A DNA stretch of 64,000 bases from Acidobacteria bacterium Ga0077534 (GCA_001464455.1 LNEI01000012.1:1-64000), one strand, 5' to 3'; shown: positions 50,025 to 58,593, counted from the stretch's first letter. Program-made: numbers and translations. Notes: a model not told the origin generated them from the letters alone.

Positions 50025-51188
50025 TTACTCGAGTCCGGTAAAATCTAAACCGGCAACGCTATCGCTTGGTGTGATCGATCTCGCTTGAAACCGATAGCGT
50101 TTTGAGGCGATCGATACCGTGTACTGCCGCCCAGGCTGGATATTGGCAAATTCGTAAAGGCCGAACGAGCCGGTGGTTTGGATTCTCCGGGAGCCGTGCT
50201 CATCTGTGAGCGTGACGGTGGCATTTCGAAGCCCAAGGCCGCCGGGTGTCGTGACGCGGCCGGAGATCGCAGTAAAGGAACGAGACGGAAGCCAATCTGG
50301 TCTGAAATTGCTTGACGTAGACTGCGTCTCCGTCAAAACCCGATCGGGGGTAGCAATTTCAAACCTATAGAATGAGTTCGGAGAGCTTTGATACCAGATG
50401 AGATCCTGGCCATCCGGGGAGTACTTCGGACCCGCGCGAAATGGGGTGCCGGCTTCTGCGACGATCACTGGTAGGATCTGGGTGTTTTCGACAAATGCGA
50501 TCGAGTCATTGAAGGCGATATCGCCCTGGTTAGGATACGCGAACAAGATCCGTGTCCCGTTTGGCGACCAACTCGGATCCTCGAAACTCGCGTAGAGAAA
50601 ATTATGAAGGGCCACGACCGTCGTATCAGTTGCGTCGGGCCGCATCTTTAAAACTCCGTTAGGTCCGGCGATGCCCGACCACCTTGTAAACGCTATCCAG
50701 CCACCGTCCCGCGACCAAGAAGGGCTGGAATCAGAGACTGCACCGGTAGAGAGCAAGGTGTTTTCTGTGCCGTCGATCTTAACGGTGCGAAGCCGATCGT
50801 CCTGCACAAAAACGATCCTATCGCCTCTGGGAGACCAGCTGATCGCAGAGCTGTCGGAAAGTACGTCGGGTATCGTTCTAAGATTCGTCCCGTCTCGATC
50901 CATGAGATTTATCAAAAATCCGCCGGTTGTCTCGCGAAGGAAAGCTATCGTCCACCCATCGGGTGAACATGCCGGAAAATTGTCGTTTGCGGGGCTGTTG
51001 GTCAGCCGCGTCTGTCCTGAACCATTAGAGTCCATTACGTAGATCTCGTTATTCCCGTCGCGATTACTCACAAAGACGACCCTAGGTTTGTCCGTCTCAC
51101 CTCTCGGCATCATCGCCTTGGCCGCAATAGCACATGTGCCGATGACCACCGTCAGAATGATTCCAAGAAGTCTCATAGTGCTAGCCAT
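50025..51188 (-). CDS. Secreted TolB/PD40-like propeller with the shared C-terminal domain
   Basis: A 387-residue exported protein (signal MRLLGIILTVVIGTCAIAAKA region). The body has PD40/TolB-like repeats (NRDGNNEIYVMDSNGSGQTRLTN, CSPDGWTIAFLRE, SWSPRGDRIVFVQDD, SWSRDGGWIAFTRW). The C-terminus is the same domain as its neighbours: SGRVTTPGGLGLRNATVTLTDEHGS ... SFGLYEFANIQPGRQYTVSIASKRYRFQARSITP. Probably outer-surface or periplasmic. One of three such genes in a row. Confidence 0.86.
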   Translation of the reverse strand: MASTMRLLGIILTVVIGTCAIAAKAMMPRGETDKPRVVFVSNRDGNNEIYVMDSNGSGQTRLTNSPANDNFPACSPDGWTIAFLRETTGGFLINLMDRDGTNLRTIPDVLSDSSAISWSPRGDRIVFVQDDRLRTVKIDGTENTLLSTGAVSDSSPSWSRDGGWIAFTRWSGIAGPNGVLKMRPDATDTTVVALHNFLYASFEDPSWSPNGTRILFAYPNQGDIAFNDSIAFVENTQILPVIVAEAGTPFRAGPKYSPDGQDLIWYQSSPNSFYRFEIATPDRVLTETQSTSSNFRPDWLPSRSFTAISGRVTTPGGLGLRNATVTLTDEHGSRRIQTTGSFGLYEFANIQPGRQYTVSIASKRYRFQARSITPSDSVAGLDFTGLE

Positions 51189-51238
51189 AACATCGATCTC
51201 CTTTCCATTCCTTTCCGTTCAGTTCACGTCGGGTTCTG

Positions 51239-52462
51239 TTACTCAAGCCCGATAAGATCGGCTAGGGTCACATCATTTTGAACAAGTACTGAACGGGTCG
51301 CGAAGCGGTAACGCTTTGAGTTGACATTTATCGTGTACGTTTCGCCGGGCGCCACTTCGTCAAACCTGAACAACCCAAACGAACTCGTCGTCGAAGTAAC
51401 TCGAACTCCGGAAGGGGGCGTCAACGAAACCGTGACGTTTCTGATCGGCATTCCCTCGGGCGTAAGTACACGGCCAGATACTGATACAAGAGGCGGGGCG
51501 ACAGGCTGCCAATCAGGATGGTAGTTGCTCAGAAAGCCGCTCGTCAGCTGGGTCCTAGCCTGGGTCTCATAGTCTAATCCCCAAATTTGCGATAGGCCGT
51601 TCGACTGCCCCTTGGCGGTGAAGATGATCTTCGTGCCGTCCGGCGACCACCTTGGAGTTCCGATGTAGAAGCCAAAGTCGTTATAGATCAAGGGAAAATA
51701 AGGAGTTCCTGCAGGGAGATTGACTGTCGCCAGGCTACTGTTGTCCATTGAATCTGCCCCGCTTAATAAGGTAAGTCGAGAGCCGTCGGGGGACCAATCT
51801 GGAGAAGTGCTCTCACTGTAGGGCAGAGATTGCGTTATTTGCGTTACAGCGCCGCCCTGCAACGCCATTATGTAGATGTCAGGGTAATGTCCGTGAGAGT
51901 ATATCGACCTGCCAAAGGCTATCCTCGATCCGTCAGGTGACCACGATGGCTCGAAATTTATGAACTGGCCGTTGGTAATGTTGACGAGGCCGTTCCCGAG
52001 CGTATCGATCACGAAAATATCGCTACCGTTCTGAAAAGCCAGCTTCGTACTGTCGGGGGCCCACGACATGCCGAAACGCTCGAAAGGACCGATCTGCCCG
52101 AACGATGTCAGACCTCCCACGATCTGTCTTTGATAAGTGCCGTCTTGGTTCATCAGCCAGATCGACCGTGAATTTCCATTCTCTTCCCTGATAAAGGCGA
52201 TCGTAGCTCCGTCTGGCGACCACGTCGGATAATCGTCTCTGCCCAAATTCGTGGTGAGGCGAGTTGGACTAGTACCGTCGGGATTCATCAGATAGATTTC
52301 TGGGTTGCCGTCGCGATCACTAGTGAACGCAATTTTGCCGTTTGACCTCGGGGTCGATGTCTCCCGAAGTTGTGCTTTAACCGAGCCGGTCGGCTCGGCT
52401 GCGAAAAGTGTGAGCGAAAGTAGGACCGATGCCAGATTTTTGATCGCGAGAAGATTGATCAT
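51239..52462 (-). CDS. Secreted TolB/PD40-like propeller with the shared C-terminal domain
   Basis: A 407-residue exported protein, paralogous to the previous gene. Signal region KNLASVLLSLTLFAAEPTGSVKA. PD40-like repeats: SDRDGNPEIYLMNPDGTSPTRLTTN, WSPDGATIAFIREENGNSRSIWLMNQDG, SWSPDGSRIAFGRSI, DWSPDGSRLTLLSGA, RWSPDGTKIIFTAKG. The C-terminal domain is SGRVLTPEGMPIRNVTVSLTPPSGV ... SSFGLFRFDEVAPGETYTINVNSKRYRFATRSVLV. AAGGAG lies just upstream of the start. Confidence 0.86.
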   Translation of the reverse strand: MINLLAIKNLASVLLSLTLFAAEPTGSVKAQLRETSTPRSNGKIAFTSDRDGNPEIYLMNPDGTSPTRLTTNLGRDDYPTWSPDGATIAFIREENGNSRSIWLMNQDGTYQRQIVGGLTSFGQIGPFERFGMSWAPDSTKLAFQNGSDIFVIDTLGNGLVNITNGQFINFEPSWSPDGSRIAFGRSIYSHGHYPDIYIMALQGGAVTQITQSLPYSESTSPDWSPDGSRLTLLSGADSMDNSSLATVNLPAGTPYFPLIYNDFGFYIGTPRWSPDGTKIIFTAKGQSNGLSQIWGLDYETQARTQLTSGFLSNYHPDWQPVAPPLVSVSGRVLTPEGMPIRNVTVSLTPPSGVRVTSTTSSFGLFRFDEVAPGETYTINVNSKRYRFATRSVLVQNDVTLADLIGLE

Positions 52463-52667
52463 TCGAAGGCTCCTTAAAAAACTCTATTTATTTTGAAAAC
52501 CGACTCGTGTATACTCTCGGCTAACTTAAAATGTGTTTTGGACAGCAGATCTAGGTGCATGATCAGTCGTTAGTCTCGCTTCTTTTTCCATTAGCAGTCT
52601 TTGAAAAATTCTCGTAGTTTTCTCCCGATTTTCTCCTTTTCAATAGAAGGCCTTGCGGATAGACCGG

Positions 52668-54767
52668 ATGTATAGATTTGAGACATTTATCCTGGACATC
52701 GCCGAACGGCAGCTTTTTCGAGACGGAACGGCTGTTCCCCTCACGCCTAAGGTCTTCGATGTCCTCGCCTATCTCGTAGAACGGGCGGGTCACCTTGTCG
52801 AAAAAGAAGAACTGTTGCGTTCAATATGGCCAGACTCGTATGTCGAGGAGGCAAATATTTCGCGAATCGTGCATACGCTTCGCCGGACACTCGGAGACGC
52901 TGCCGACGGCGGCCGTTTGATCGAGACCGTTCCGAAGCGTGGATACCGATTTGCTGCCAAAGTCACATTGGTAAGTGCGAACGAACACGGCCCGGTTCCT
53001 GTCTCGACAGGGACGCCAAGACCGGCTGTTCGGCGGTCGTATTGGCCCTCGGCGGGCTTGGTCGGACTGATTGTTGTTCTGATAGTTGCGGGCGGCTTTT
53101 TCCTTAGTACCGGACAAACTAAGAGCTTGTCTTTCGGCCAGATGGTGCCGTCGCGGGTCACGAAAACCGGCGATGTGCTCGCACCATCCGTTTCGCCGGA
53201 TGGCAAGTTGCTCGTCTTTTCAAAACACACGCTGGGCGGCTTCGGGTTGCAGGTAAAGGAGACGGGCTCGGATGTTGTGCGAGATATTGTACCGGTGCGC
53301 AATAACGTCAGATTCTGGGGTGTGAGATTTTCGCCGGATGGAAGGTCGATCTACTACGTCGAAAACAAGGACAACGACAATGGCACGCTCTATCGTGTCG
53401 CATCGTCTGGGGGTGATCCTCAAAAGATAGCATCGCACGCGAGCGGCGGCCCGACCATTGCGCCGGACGGTCGCGAGATCGCCTTTGTGAGGACCGATAA
53501 GGAGGCCGGGACGACGTCGATCATGCTCTTGGATGCCGAAGGCCGCAATGAAAGAGTTCTTGTTAGGAAGACCACGGAAGACCTCTTTATGTCTCTGGAT
53601 TGGTGTCCGGACGGAGCGAGCATCACATATGTTTTAAGGACTGTTGCCGATGGTAAGCCAAAGTTTTCCATAATAGATAAGCTCCTCGATGGCGGAGCGG
53701 AAAGGATGATCGGTGCGTCGGCCGATAACCCGATAATCATGGCAGCCTGGGTCTCAAGGAGCGAAGGCTTGGTCATAAACGCCATTGATAAAGAGACAAA
53801 ACTCCCGCAGATCTATTTTCGAAGCTTCCCGGACGGAGTCGAGAGCCGCATCACCAACGACCTTAGTTACTACAACTATATTTCGATGACGGCTGACGCG
53901 AAGTCTATTTTCACGCAGAAGGTCGAACAAGATCGTCATATTTGGCTTGTTCCTGACGTTGCCGGCCCGGCGGCGACGCAGATGACATTCGAAAAAGAAC
54001 AGCATCCTGACGCGGTTGACTGGCTGAACGGCGATACTCTTATCTTTGATCCGGACCTAAATGGCAGCCACAGAGCTCGCAACCTATGGACGCTGGATAT
54101 TGGTTCGAAGGTCGCGGCGGTGCTGACGCAGGGAGGAGACGATAATACCCTCGGCCGCGTTGCTCCCGATGGCAGTTTGGTCGCGTTTATTTCGAGCAAG
54201 ACAGCCGCGAAACAGCTATGGCGGATGACTCCAAACGGGGCTGACCTTACCCACGTCTTAAATATTCCGCACCGGATCTACGACCACGATTTTTCGCCTG
54301 ACGGGCAATGGATCTACTTTCAGTATTCTGTGGGCGGAGAATACAAGTTCGCACGGACGCCGGCCGCAGGCGGCGCGGTTACGGATATAGGCGGAAAGGA
54401 GATCCAGCAGTGGTCATTGTCACCAGACGGTTCCAAGCTCGCTTATAGCACCGCGGACGAGCAGACCGGTAAATTTGTGATCAGGATCCGTTCGGTCGAC
54501 GACCCTGCGACGATCCAGGCCTTCCCGGCCGAAGCCTTCAACCACCTCGCGTGGTCGAGAAATGGCGAGTACATTTACTACGTCGCCGACAATGACCTCA
54601 GAAAAAACATCTGGCGCCAAAGCCTCTCAGGCGGCGAACCTACTCCGGTTACAGATTTCAAAGACGCCGAGATCCTCGATTTCGCCGAATCCCCCGACGG
54701 CAGATCCCTCGCGATGATCCGTTCCAAAACATCTTTCGACGCCGTCCGCTTCGATTTCTCGAAATAG
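52668..54767 (+). CDS. CadC-like membrane-bound transcriptional regulator with TolB-like propeller
   Basis: A 699-residue protein. The N-terminal OmpR/PhoB winged helix (about 3-100) has YRFETFILDIAERQLFRDGTAVPLTPKVFDVLAYLVERAG, then SRIVHTLRRTLGD and GRLIETVPKRGYRFAAKV. One membrane span follows at about 129-148 (AGLVGLIVVLIVAGGFFLST). The rest is a PD40/TolB-like propeller (SVSPDGKLLVFSKH, RFSPDGRSIYYVENK, DWCPDGASITYVLR, DFSPDGQWIYFQYSVG) facing the periplasm. Likely a sensor-regulator. Divergent from the three secreted propeller genes, which are candidate targets. The ATG at 52668 is preferred over the TTG at 52653. Confidence 0.87.
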   Translation: MYRFETFILDIAERQLFRDGTAVPLTPKVFDVLAYLVERAGHLVEKEELLRSIWPDSYVEEANISRIVHTLRRTLGDAADGGRLIETVPKRGYRFAAKVTLVSANEHGPVPVSTGTPRPAVRRSYWPSAGLVGLIVVLIVAGGFFLSTGQTKSLSFGQMVPSRVTKTGDVLAPSVSPDGKLLVFSKHTLGGFGLQVKETGSDVVRDIVPVRNNVRFWGVRFSPDGRSIYYVENKDNDNGTLYRVASSGGDPQKIASHASGGPTIAPDGREIAFVRTDKEAGTTSIMLLDAEGRNERVLVRKTTEDLFMSLDWCPDGASITYVLRTVADGKPKFSIIDKLLDGGAERMIGASADNPIIMAAWVSRSEGLVINAIDKETKLPQIYFRSFPDGVESRITNDLSYYNYISMTADAKSIFTQKVEQDRHIWLVPDVAGPAATQMTFEKEQHPDAVDWLNGDTLIFDPDLNGSHRARNLWTLDIGSKVAAVLTQGGDDNTLGRVAPDGSLVAFISSKTAAKQLWRMTPNGADLTHVLNIPHRIYDHDFSPDGQWIYFQYSVGGEYKFARTPAAGGAVTDIGGKEIQQWSLSPDGSKLAYSTADEQTGKFVIRIRSVDDPATIQAFPAEAFNHLAWSRNGEYIYYVADNDLRKNIWRQSLSGGEPTPVTDFKDAEILDFAESPDGRSLAMIRSKTSFDAVRFDFSK

Positions 54768-54796
54768 TGGTTTCTAAAGCAACTACCAAATCGTCT

Positions 54797-55020
54797 TATC
54801 TCGCTGCTGAAGGTGAGACGGCTTAACTGTTGCAGATATTAGCGGTTACGGGTAAAAATCATCTCACTTGCTGAAATGTAAAAGCCCGAAGTTAGACGCT
54901 CTGCGATGCCCACATCGTTCCACATCGCTGCTGCAAGTGGAACGGTTAACTGTTGTCACGGAATGACTTACGAGAAAAAATCGTTCCACTTGCAAAAACC
55001 GCCAAGCCGAACTGGAACGG
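54797..55020. repeat. Tandem three-arm structured region, candidate non-coding RNA or protein-binding array
   Basis: In the gene-free stretch 54768-55396 two diverged units occur. Unit 2 has arm CGTTCCAC (54916-54923), its complement GTGGAACG (54937-54944), a second CGTTCCAC (54982-54989) and a further TGGAACG near 55013-55019. Unit 1 (about 54791-54867) has the same order with changed bases (CGTCTTATC, GGTGAGACG, ATCTCAC). Both share CGCTGCTG and TTAACTGTTG. The pairing bases change together between the units. The remaining 55021-55396 shows no clear gene. Family not recognised. Confidence 0.5.
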
Positions 55021-55384
55021 CTGTAAATCCGTCAACCACCACCGCCAAAAACCACCGATCGTCACAACCAGATCCCGCCTCCTGAACCACCTGCCCCAAA
55101 GTTATCAAACAACCGAACTACGACTATAAAACTCGTGGTAATACAATGTTGCAAGAGTAAAACGCCTTCGCCGAAAAGTCAAGTCACAAATGCGGATATT
55201 CTTACAACCTACGTGCAATCGTAGAGCCGGATCGTTATCCACCTCGCACCAAAAGTCACTGAAGGCGATGTCGTTAAATTTCTGAAGGCGATTTCGTAGT
55301 TCGTCACGTCAAACGGCGGGATCGAAGATATTCTTGAGAGAATTATCGAGCCACGACCATGTAGCCGAATCGGCTCGAACCGCC

Positions 55385-55390
55385 TATAAT
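55385..55390 (+). promoter_or_regulatory. Candidate -10 box, possible leaderless start
   Basis: A perfect TATAAT ends six bases before the ATG at 55397, which would place transcription start at or near the start codon. No convincing -35 box is visible upstream. Confidence 0.3.
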
Positions 55391-55396
55391 CTTGAA

Positions 55397-56545
55397 ATGC
55401 CCCTTATCTCTATATGGAAATCTAACCCCGAAACTGTTTCGGAGATGTCTATTGAGCAGATCGTTGCTACGGCTGGTAAAGGAAAGCTTCTCGACAATAG
55501 TGAATGCTCAACCGAACTCAGAGAATATCTGTCTCAGGTTTCGAGCGCGAAGCTTGGGGAATACGCGGATTACTGCCTAATCACCAAATTTGAAGCGAAC
55601 GGCAAGATACTTCAGGACGTGGTAAACGAACTCGGGCGCCGTCTCGACTATCAGGTAACTAATGGCCGCTATCAAGGATCTGTCGGCAAAGTGGGTAATG
55701 ACGGATTGTGGCTTAGTCCCGAAGGGCACCATCTTGTCGTTGAGGTAAAGACTACCGATGCCTATAGTATTTCGGTCGATACCATTGCTTCCTATCGAAA
55801 GTCGCTTCGTGAAGAGTCGGCAATTAGCGAAGATAGTTCGATGCTACTTGTCGTGGGTCGATATGACACCGGGCAGCTCGAGGCCCAGGTTCGTGGCTCC
55901 CGGCACGCGTGGGACATGAGATTAATAAGTGTCGACTCCCTCGTAAATCTCGTTTCGCTAAAAGAGAGTACCGAAGATGAAGCGACGGTATCTAAGATTC
56001 GAGGAATTCTTGTTCCTTTAGAGTATACCCGACTCGATCGATTAATCGATGTCATGTTCACTACTGCGAAAGACCTCGAAAGCTCAGTAGAGGGAGATAC
56101 GCCTCAAGAAGTCGAAACTGCGCCAAATGCGAATGAAAAGGGCACTTGGGAATTCACGGAATCTGCGTTAATCGACGCCATGCGAAATAACATTCTTGCC
56201 GCGATCGAAAAGTCTAATGGTTTCAAGCTTGTCAAGAAAAGCAGGGCGTTGTACTGGACCGCGGATCGTTCAGTCGGGGTTGCGTGTACGATATCGAAAC
56301 GATACTCGGGAAAAAACTTTTTGTATTGGTATGCGTTTCATCCGGCGTGGAAAGATTTTTTAAGCAAGACCCAGACTGGTTTCTTTGCTCTTGGCGGGAT
56401 GGATTTGAACGTTGGGTTTGCCATTCCATTACAAGTAATTCAGGGCAAACTTCCGGAACTTAACACGACGACAAAGAACGACAAAACCTATTGGCATATC
56501 CAGATACAACAAGCGAAAGGTGGGGAATTTCGCCTTCAATGCTAA
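55397..56545 (+). CDS. PD-(D/E)XK nuclease-like protein
   Basis: A 382-residue protein. The central part has a restriction-endonuclease-like signature: RRLDYQVTNGRYQGSVGKVGNDGLWLSPEGHHLVVEVKTTDAYSISVDTIASYRK, with Asp in GNDG and the E-V-K (about residues 110-145). Then the conserved SMLLVVGRYDTGQLEAQVRGSRHAWDMRLISVDSLV. The C-terminal ~110 residues (beginning AIEKSNGFKLVKKSRALYWTADRSVGV) look like a separate domain, possibly nucleic-acid or modification binding. No methyltransferase is adjacent, so this is a solitary nuclease-like gene, perhaps defensive. The ATG at 55397 is chosen; a TTG at 55334 is the longer alternative. Confidence 0.72.
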   Translation: MPLISIWKSNPETVSEMSIEQIVATAGKGKLLDNSECSTELREYLSQVSSAKLGEYADYCLITKFEANGKILQDVVNELGRRLDYQVTNGRYQGSVGKVGNDGLWLSPEGHHLVVEVKTTDAYSISVDTIASYRKSLREESAISEDSSMLLVVGRYDTGQLEAQVRGSRHAWDMRLISVDSLVNLVSLKESTEDEATVSKIRGILVPLEYTRLDRLIDVMFTTAKDLESSVEGDTPQEVETAPNANEKGTWEFTESALIDAMRNNILAAIEKSNGFKLVKKSRALYWTADRSVGVACTISKRYSGKNFLYWYAFHPAWKDFLSKTQTGFFALGGMDLNVGFAIPLQVIQGKLPELNTTTKNDKTYWHIQIQQAKGGEFRLQC

Positions 56546-56645
56546 AAAAACGGCAACCATCTAGATATAACACCGTTTATGATAAATATTTAGGATTTCG
56601 AAGTAAATAGTTGGCCGCGTTAACGCGGTTTTCCCGAAGGGCACA

Positions 56646-57232
56646 TAGCCACGTGCTTTAGCACGTGGGCCGGGTTGGGTTAGAATTTGGAGGGCGTTTT
56701 AACGTCCTTTCTTTGCTTTAGCAAAAAATGTCGAGCAGCGTTTACTCAGAGATAAATTTCCACATCACTTGGCACACTAAAGCGAGCTTGCCAATGATAA
56801 CTGAACGCATCGAAAACCGGCTTTATCAATATCTCACCCACAAAATTCTAGAAACGCCCGGCGCGAGGCTTCATGCGATCGGCGGGATCGAAACTCACAT
56901 TCATATCGCAACAAGTTTGCAGCCGAACATTCTCGTTTCCGACTGGATCGGGAAACTGAAAGGGTCGAGTTCATACTACATCAACCACGAGGTTCAGCCG
57001 AAAGCTCTCGAATGGCAACGCGGGTACGGAATTGTGACGTTTGGTACTAAAGATTTGCAGTGGGTGATCGATTACATTAACGATCAAAAAGAGCATCATA
57101 AACGCGGAACAATGCGCGAACGGCTCGAACGACATTTCGAGGTCGAGGGGTAACGTGCGATGGGGAAAGGACGTTAAAACGCCCTTTTTTAGTCGCGGGC
57201 ATTTCATGCCCACGCCCTGAAGTGCGTGGCTA
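56646..57232 (+). mobile_element. IS200-like/REP-associated element
   Basis: The transposase gene is enclosed by a perfect 19-base inverted repeat, 56692-56710 and 57166-57184 (GGGCGTTTTAACGTCCTTT and complement), and outer hairpins: CCACGTGC/GCACGTGG at 56649-56668 on the left, GGGCAT/ATGCCC (57197-57211) and CCACGC/GCGTGG (57210-57229) on the right. A 14-base perfect palindrome, CCGCGTTAACGCGG, lies further left at 56615-56628. No target-site duplication is expected for this family. Exact ends are not proven. Confidence 0.75.
56728..57153 (+). CDS. tnpA: IS200-family Y1 transposase (TnpA/RAYT-like)
   Basis: A 141-residue HUH single-strand transposase. The HUH motif is H57-I-H59 in GIETHIHIA, and the catalytic Tyr is Y116 in VIDYINDQKEHH. 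The core LVSDWIGKLKGSSSYYIN is typical. Length fits IS200 TnpA. The gene is flanked by hairpins on both sides (mobile element 56646-57232) and no TnpB is present. Such enzymes act on palindromic ends, which makes this a candidate mobiliser of the REP-like families in the window, but sequence similarity of its hairpins to R1-R10 is limited. Confidence 0.9.
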   Translation: MSSSVYSEINFHITWHTKASLPMITERIENRLYQYLTHKILETPGARLHAIGGIETHIHIATSLQPNILVSDWIGKLKGSSSYYINHEVQPKALEWQRGYGIVTFGTKDLQWVIDYINDQKEHHKRGTMRERLERHFEVEG

Positions 57233-57384
57233 GGTGCCGCGAAACGCGAGAAGACGGCTGGAGCCGCCTGCAGTAATGACCTAATGACTCGGCTCTAATA
57301 GATTTCGGGGGTTGTATTGGGAGACTGCTAATCTGCGGTCTGTATCTTAACCGATTCTGTTTTCCCAGATTAATCGCTACCATA

Positions 57385-58566
57385 GTGCGAGTGCACATTC
57401 TCATCATAAAACTCGGCAGTATCGGCGATATCATCCACACGCTCCCCGCGCTTTCGGCGATGCGGCATTCGTTGCCTGAAGCCGAAATATCGTGGGTGGT
57501 TGAGGAGCGGTCGGGGGAGATTTTGCGGGGGTGTCCTTTGATCGACAATTTGATCGAGGTCGATACTAAGAGTTTGCGGGGCGGGAAGGTAATTGAGGAG
57601 ATCTTGCTGGGGGCGACGCGGCAGGTGAAGGAGCTGCGGCGGTTTAAGTTTGATGTTTCGATCGATTTTCAGGGGCTTTGGAAATCGGCGATGATAGGGA
57701 AGCTGTCGGGGGCGAAGAGGCGGTTTGGGTTTGATAAGGACGGGCTGCGTGAGGCTTCGAGCCGGGTTTTGTTAACTGATACCGTGGCGGTTCCTACGGG
57801 GATCCATGTGATCAAAAAGAATCTGGCGTTGGCTGCGGGGGCGCTCGGTATCGATGTGCCGGATCGGGATTTTGAGTTTCCGATCGCTACATCCGAAGAG
57901 CATATTACTGAAGCCGGTGCGATAGTCGAGGCGATCTTTTGCAAAAGCCCGCGCGTTAGCAAGGGCGATCGGCGCACGTTGGATGATACGCCCTTGCTAA
58001 CGCGCGGGCCTTTGCAGGGGGAAGTCGAAACGCGGGGCTTGGAGGAAACGCCCTTGCTTGCGCGCGGGCCTTTGCAGAGAGATCGATTTGCGATCCTTAA
58101 TCCGGCGGGCGGCTGGGTGACTAAGCTTTGGCACGCGGAGAAGTTCGGTGCGTTGGCCGACCGGATATGGGAAGATCATGGCTTGCCTTCGCTGATAGTC
58201 ACCGGGCCGGGAGAGACTGAGTTGGCGGAGAAAGCGGCTTCCAGCAGCCGTTCTGGTAAACTGACTCTCGCGGAACCGAGCCTGAAAGGCTTCTACGAAC
58301 TCGCAAAACGAGCGTCGATCTACGTCGGCGGCGACACCGGGCCGACACACTTAGCCGTCGCGGCCGGAGTTCCTATCGTCGGTATTTTCGGCCCGACCGA
58401 ATGGTGGCGAAACGGCAGCCCGAACCCCGACGACATCTGCGTGGAACGAAACGACATCGGCTGCCGCGTCGATTGCCACAGGCGAACGTGCTCGAACTGG
58501 ATTTGCATGGATATCACTGTTGATACGGTCGCGGCTGCGGTTGAGAAAAGGCTCCGAATAAACTGA
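57385..58566 (+). CDS. LPS heptosyltransferase (GT9) with translated R5 insertion
   Basis: A 393-residue GT9 enzyme adding heptose to lipid A-core. The N-terminal ILIIKLGSIGDIIHTLPALSAM is diagnostic. Also RFKFDVSIDFQGLWKSAMIG, ILNPAGGWVTKLWHAEKFGALAD, the donor site YVGGDTGPTHLAVAAGVPIVGIFGPTEWWRNGS, and a Cys-rich end (GCRVDCHRRTCSNWICM). Residues about 185-231 (beginning CKSPRVSKGDRR) are translated R5 repeat between the two Rossmann domains. Start is GTG at 57385; GTG at 57391 is an alternative. Heptosyltransferase I versus II is not decided. Confidence 0.9.
   Translation: MRVHILIIKLGSIGDIIHTLPALSAMRHSLPEAEISWVVEERSGEILRGCPLIDNLIEVDTKSLRGGKVIEEILLGATRQVKELRRFKFDVSIDFQGLWKSAMIGKLSGAKRRFGFDKDGLREASSRVLLTDTVAVPTGIHVIKKNLALAAGALGIDVPDRDFEFPIATSEEHITEAGAIVEAIFCKSPRVSKGDRRTLDDTPLLTRGPLQGEVETRGLEETPLLARGPLQRDRFAILNPAGGWVTKLWHAEKFGALADRIWEDHGLPSLIVTGPGETELAEKAASSSRSGKLTLAEPSLKGFYELAKRASIYVGGDTGPTHLAVAAGVPIVGIFGPTEWWRNGSPNPDDICVERNDIGCRVDCHRRTCSNWICMDITVDTVAAAVEKRLRIN
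57941..58075. repeat. R5 element with three arms inside the heptosyltransferase gene
   Basis: Arm 1 57941-57967 (GCAAAAGCCCGCGCGTTAGC onward) is inverted to arm 2 57989-58015 and arm 3 58049-58075 (both CGCCCTTGCTTNCGCGCGGG-like). Arms 2 and 3 are direct repeats spaced by exactly 60 bases, which keeps the reading frame. Confidence 0.9.
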
Positions 58567-58593
58567 AAACTGAGAACTGAAGGCTGAAAACTG
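58560..58593. repeat. R12 AACTGA-type repeat at the start of the ICMT-like gene
   Basis: Iterated (G)AACTGAAAACTGAGAACTG units run up to the GTG start at 58594. No Shine-Dalgarno-like stretch other than inside the repeat (GAAGG). Confidence 0.55.
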
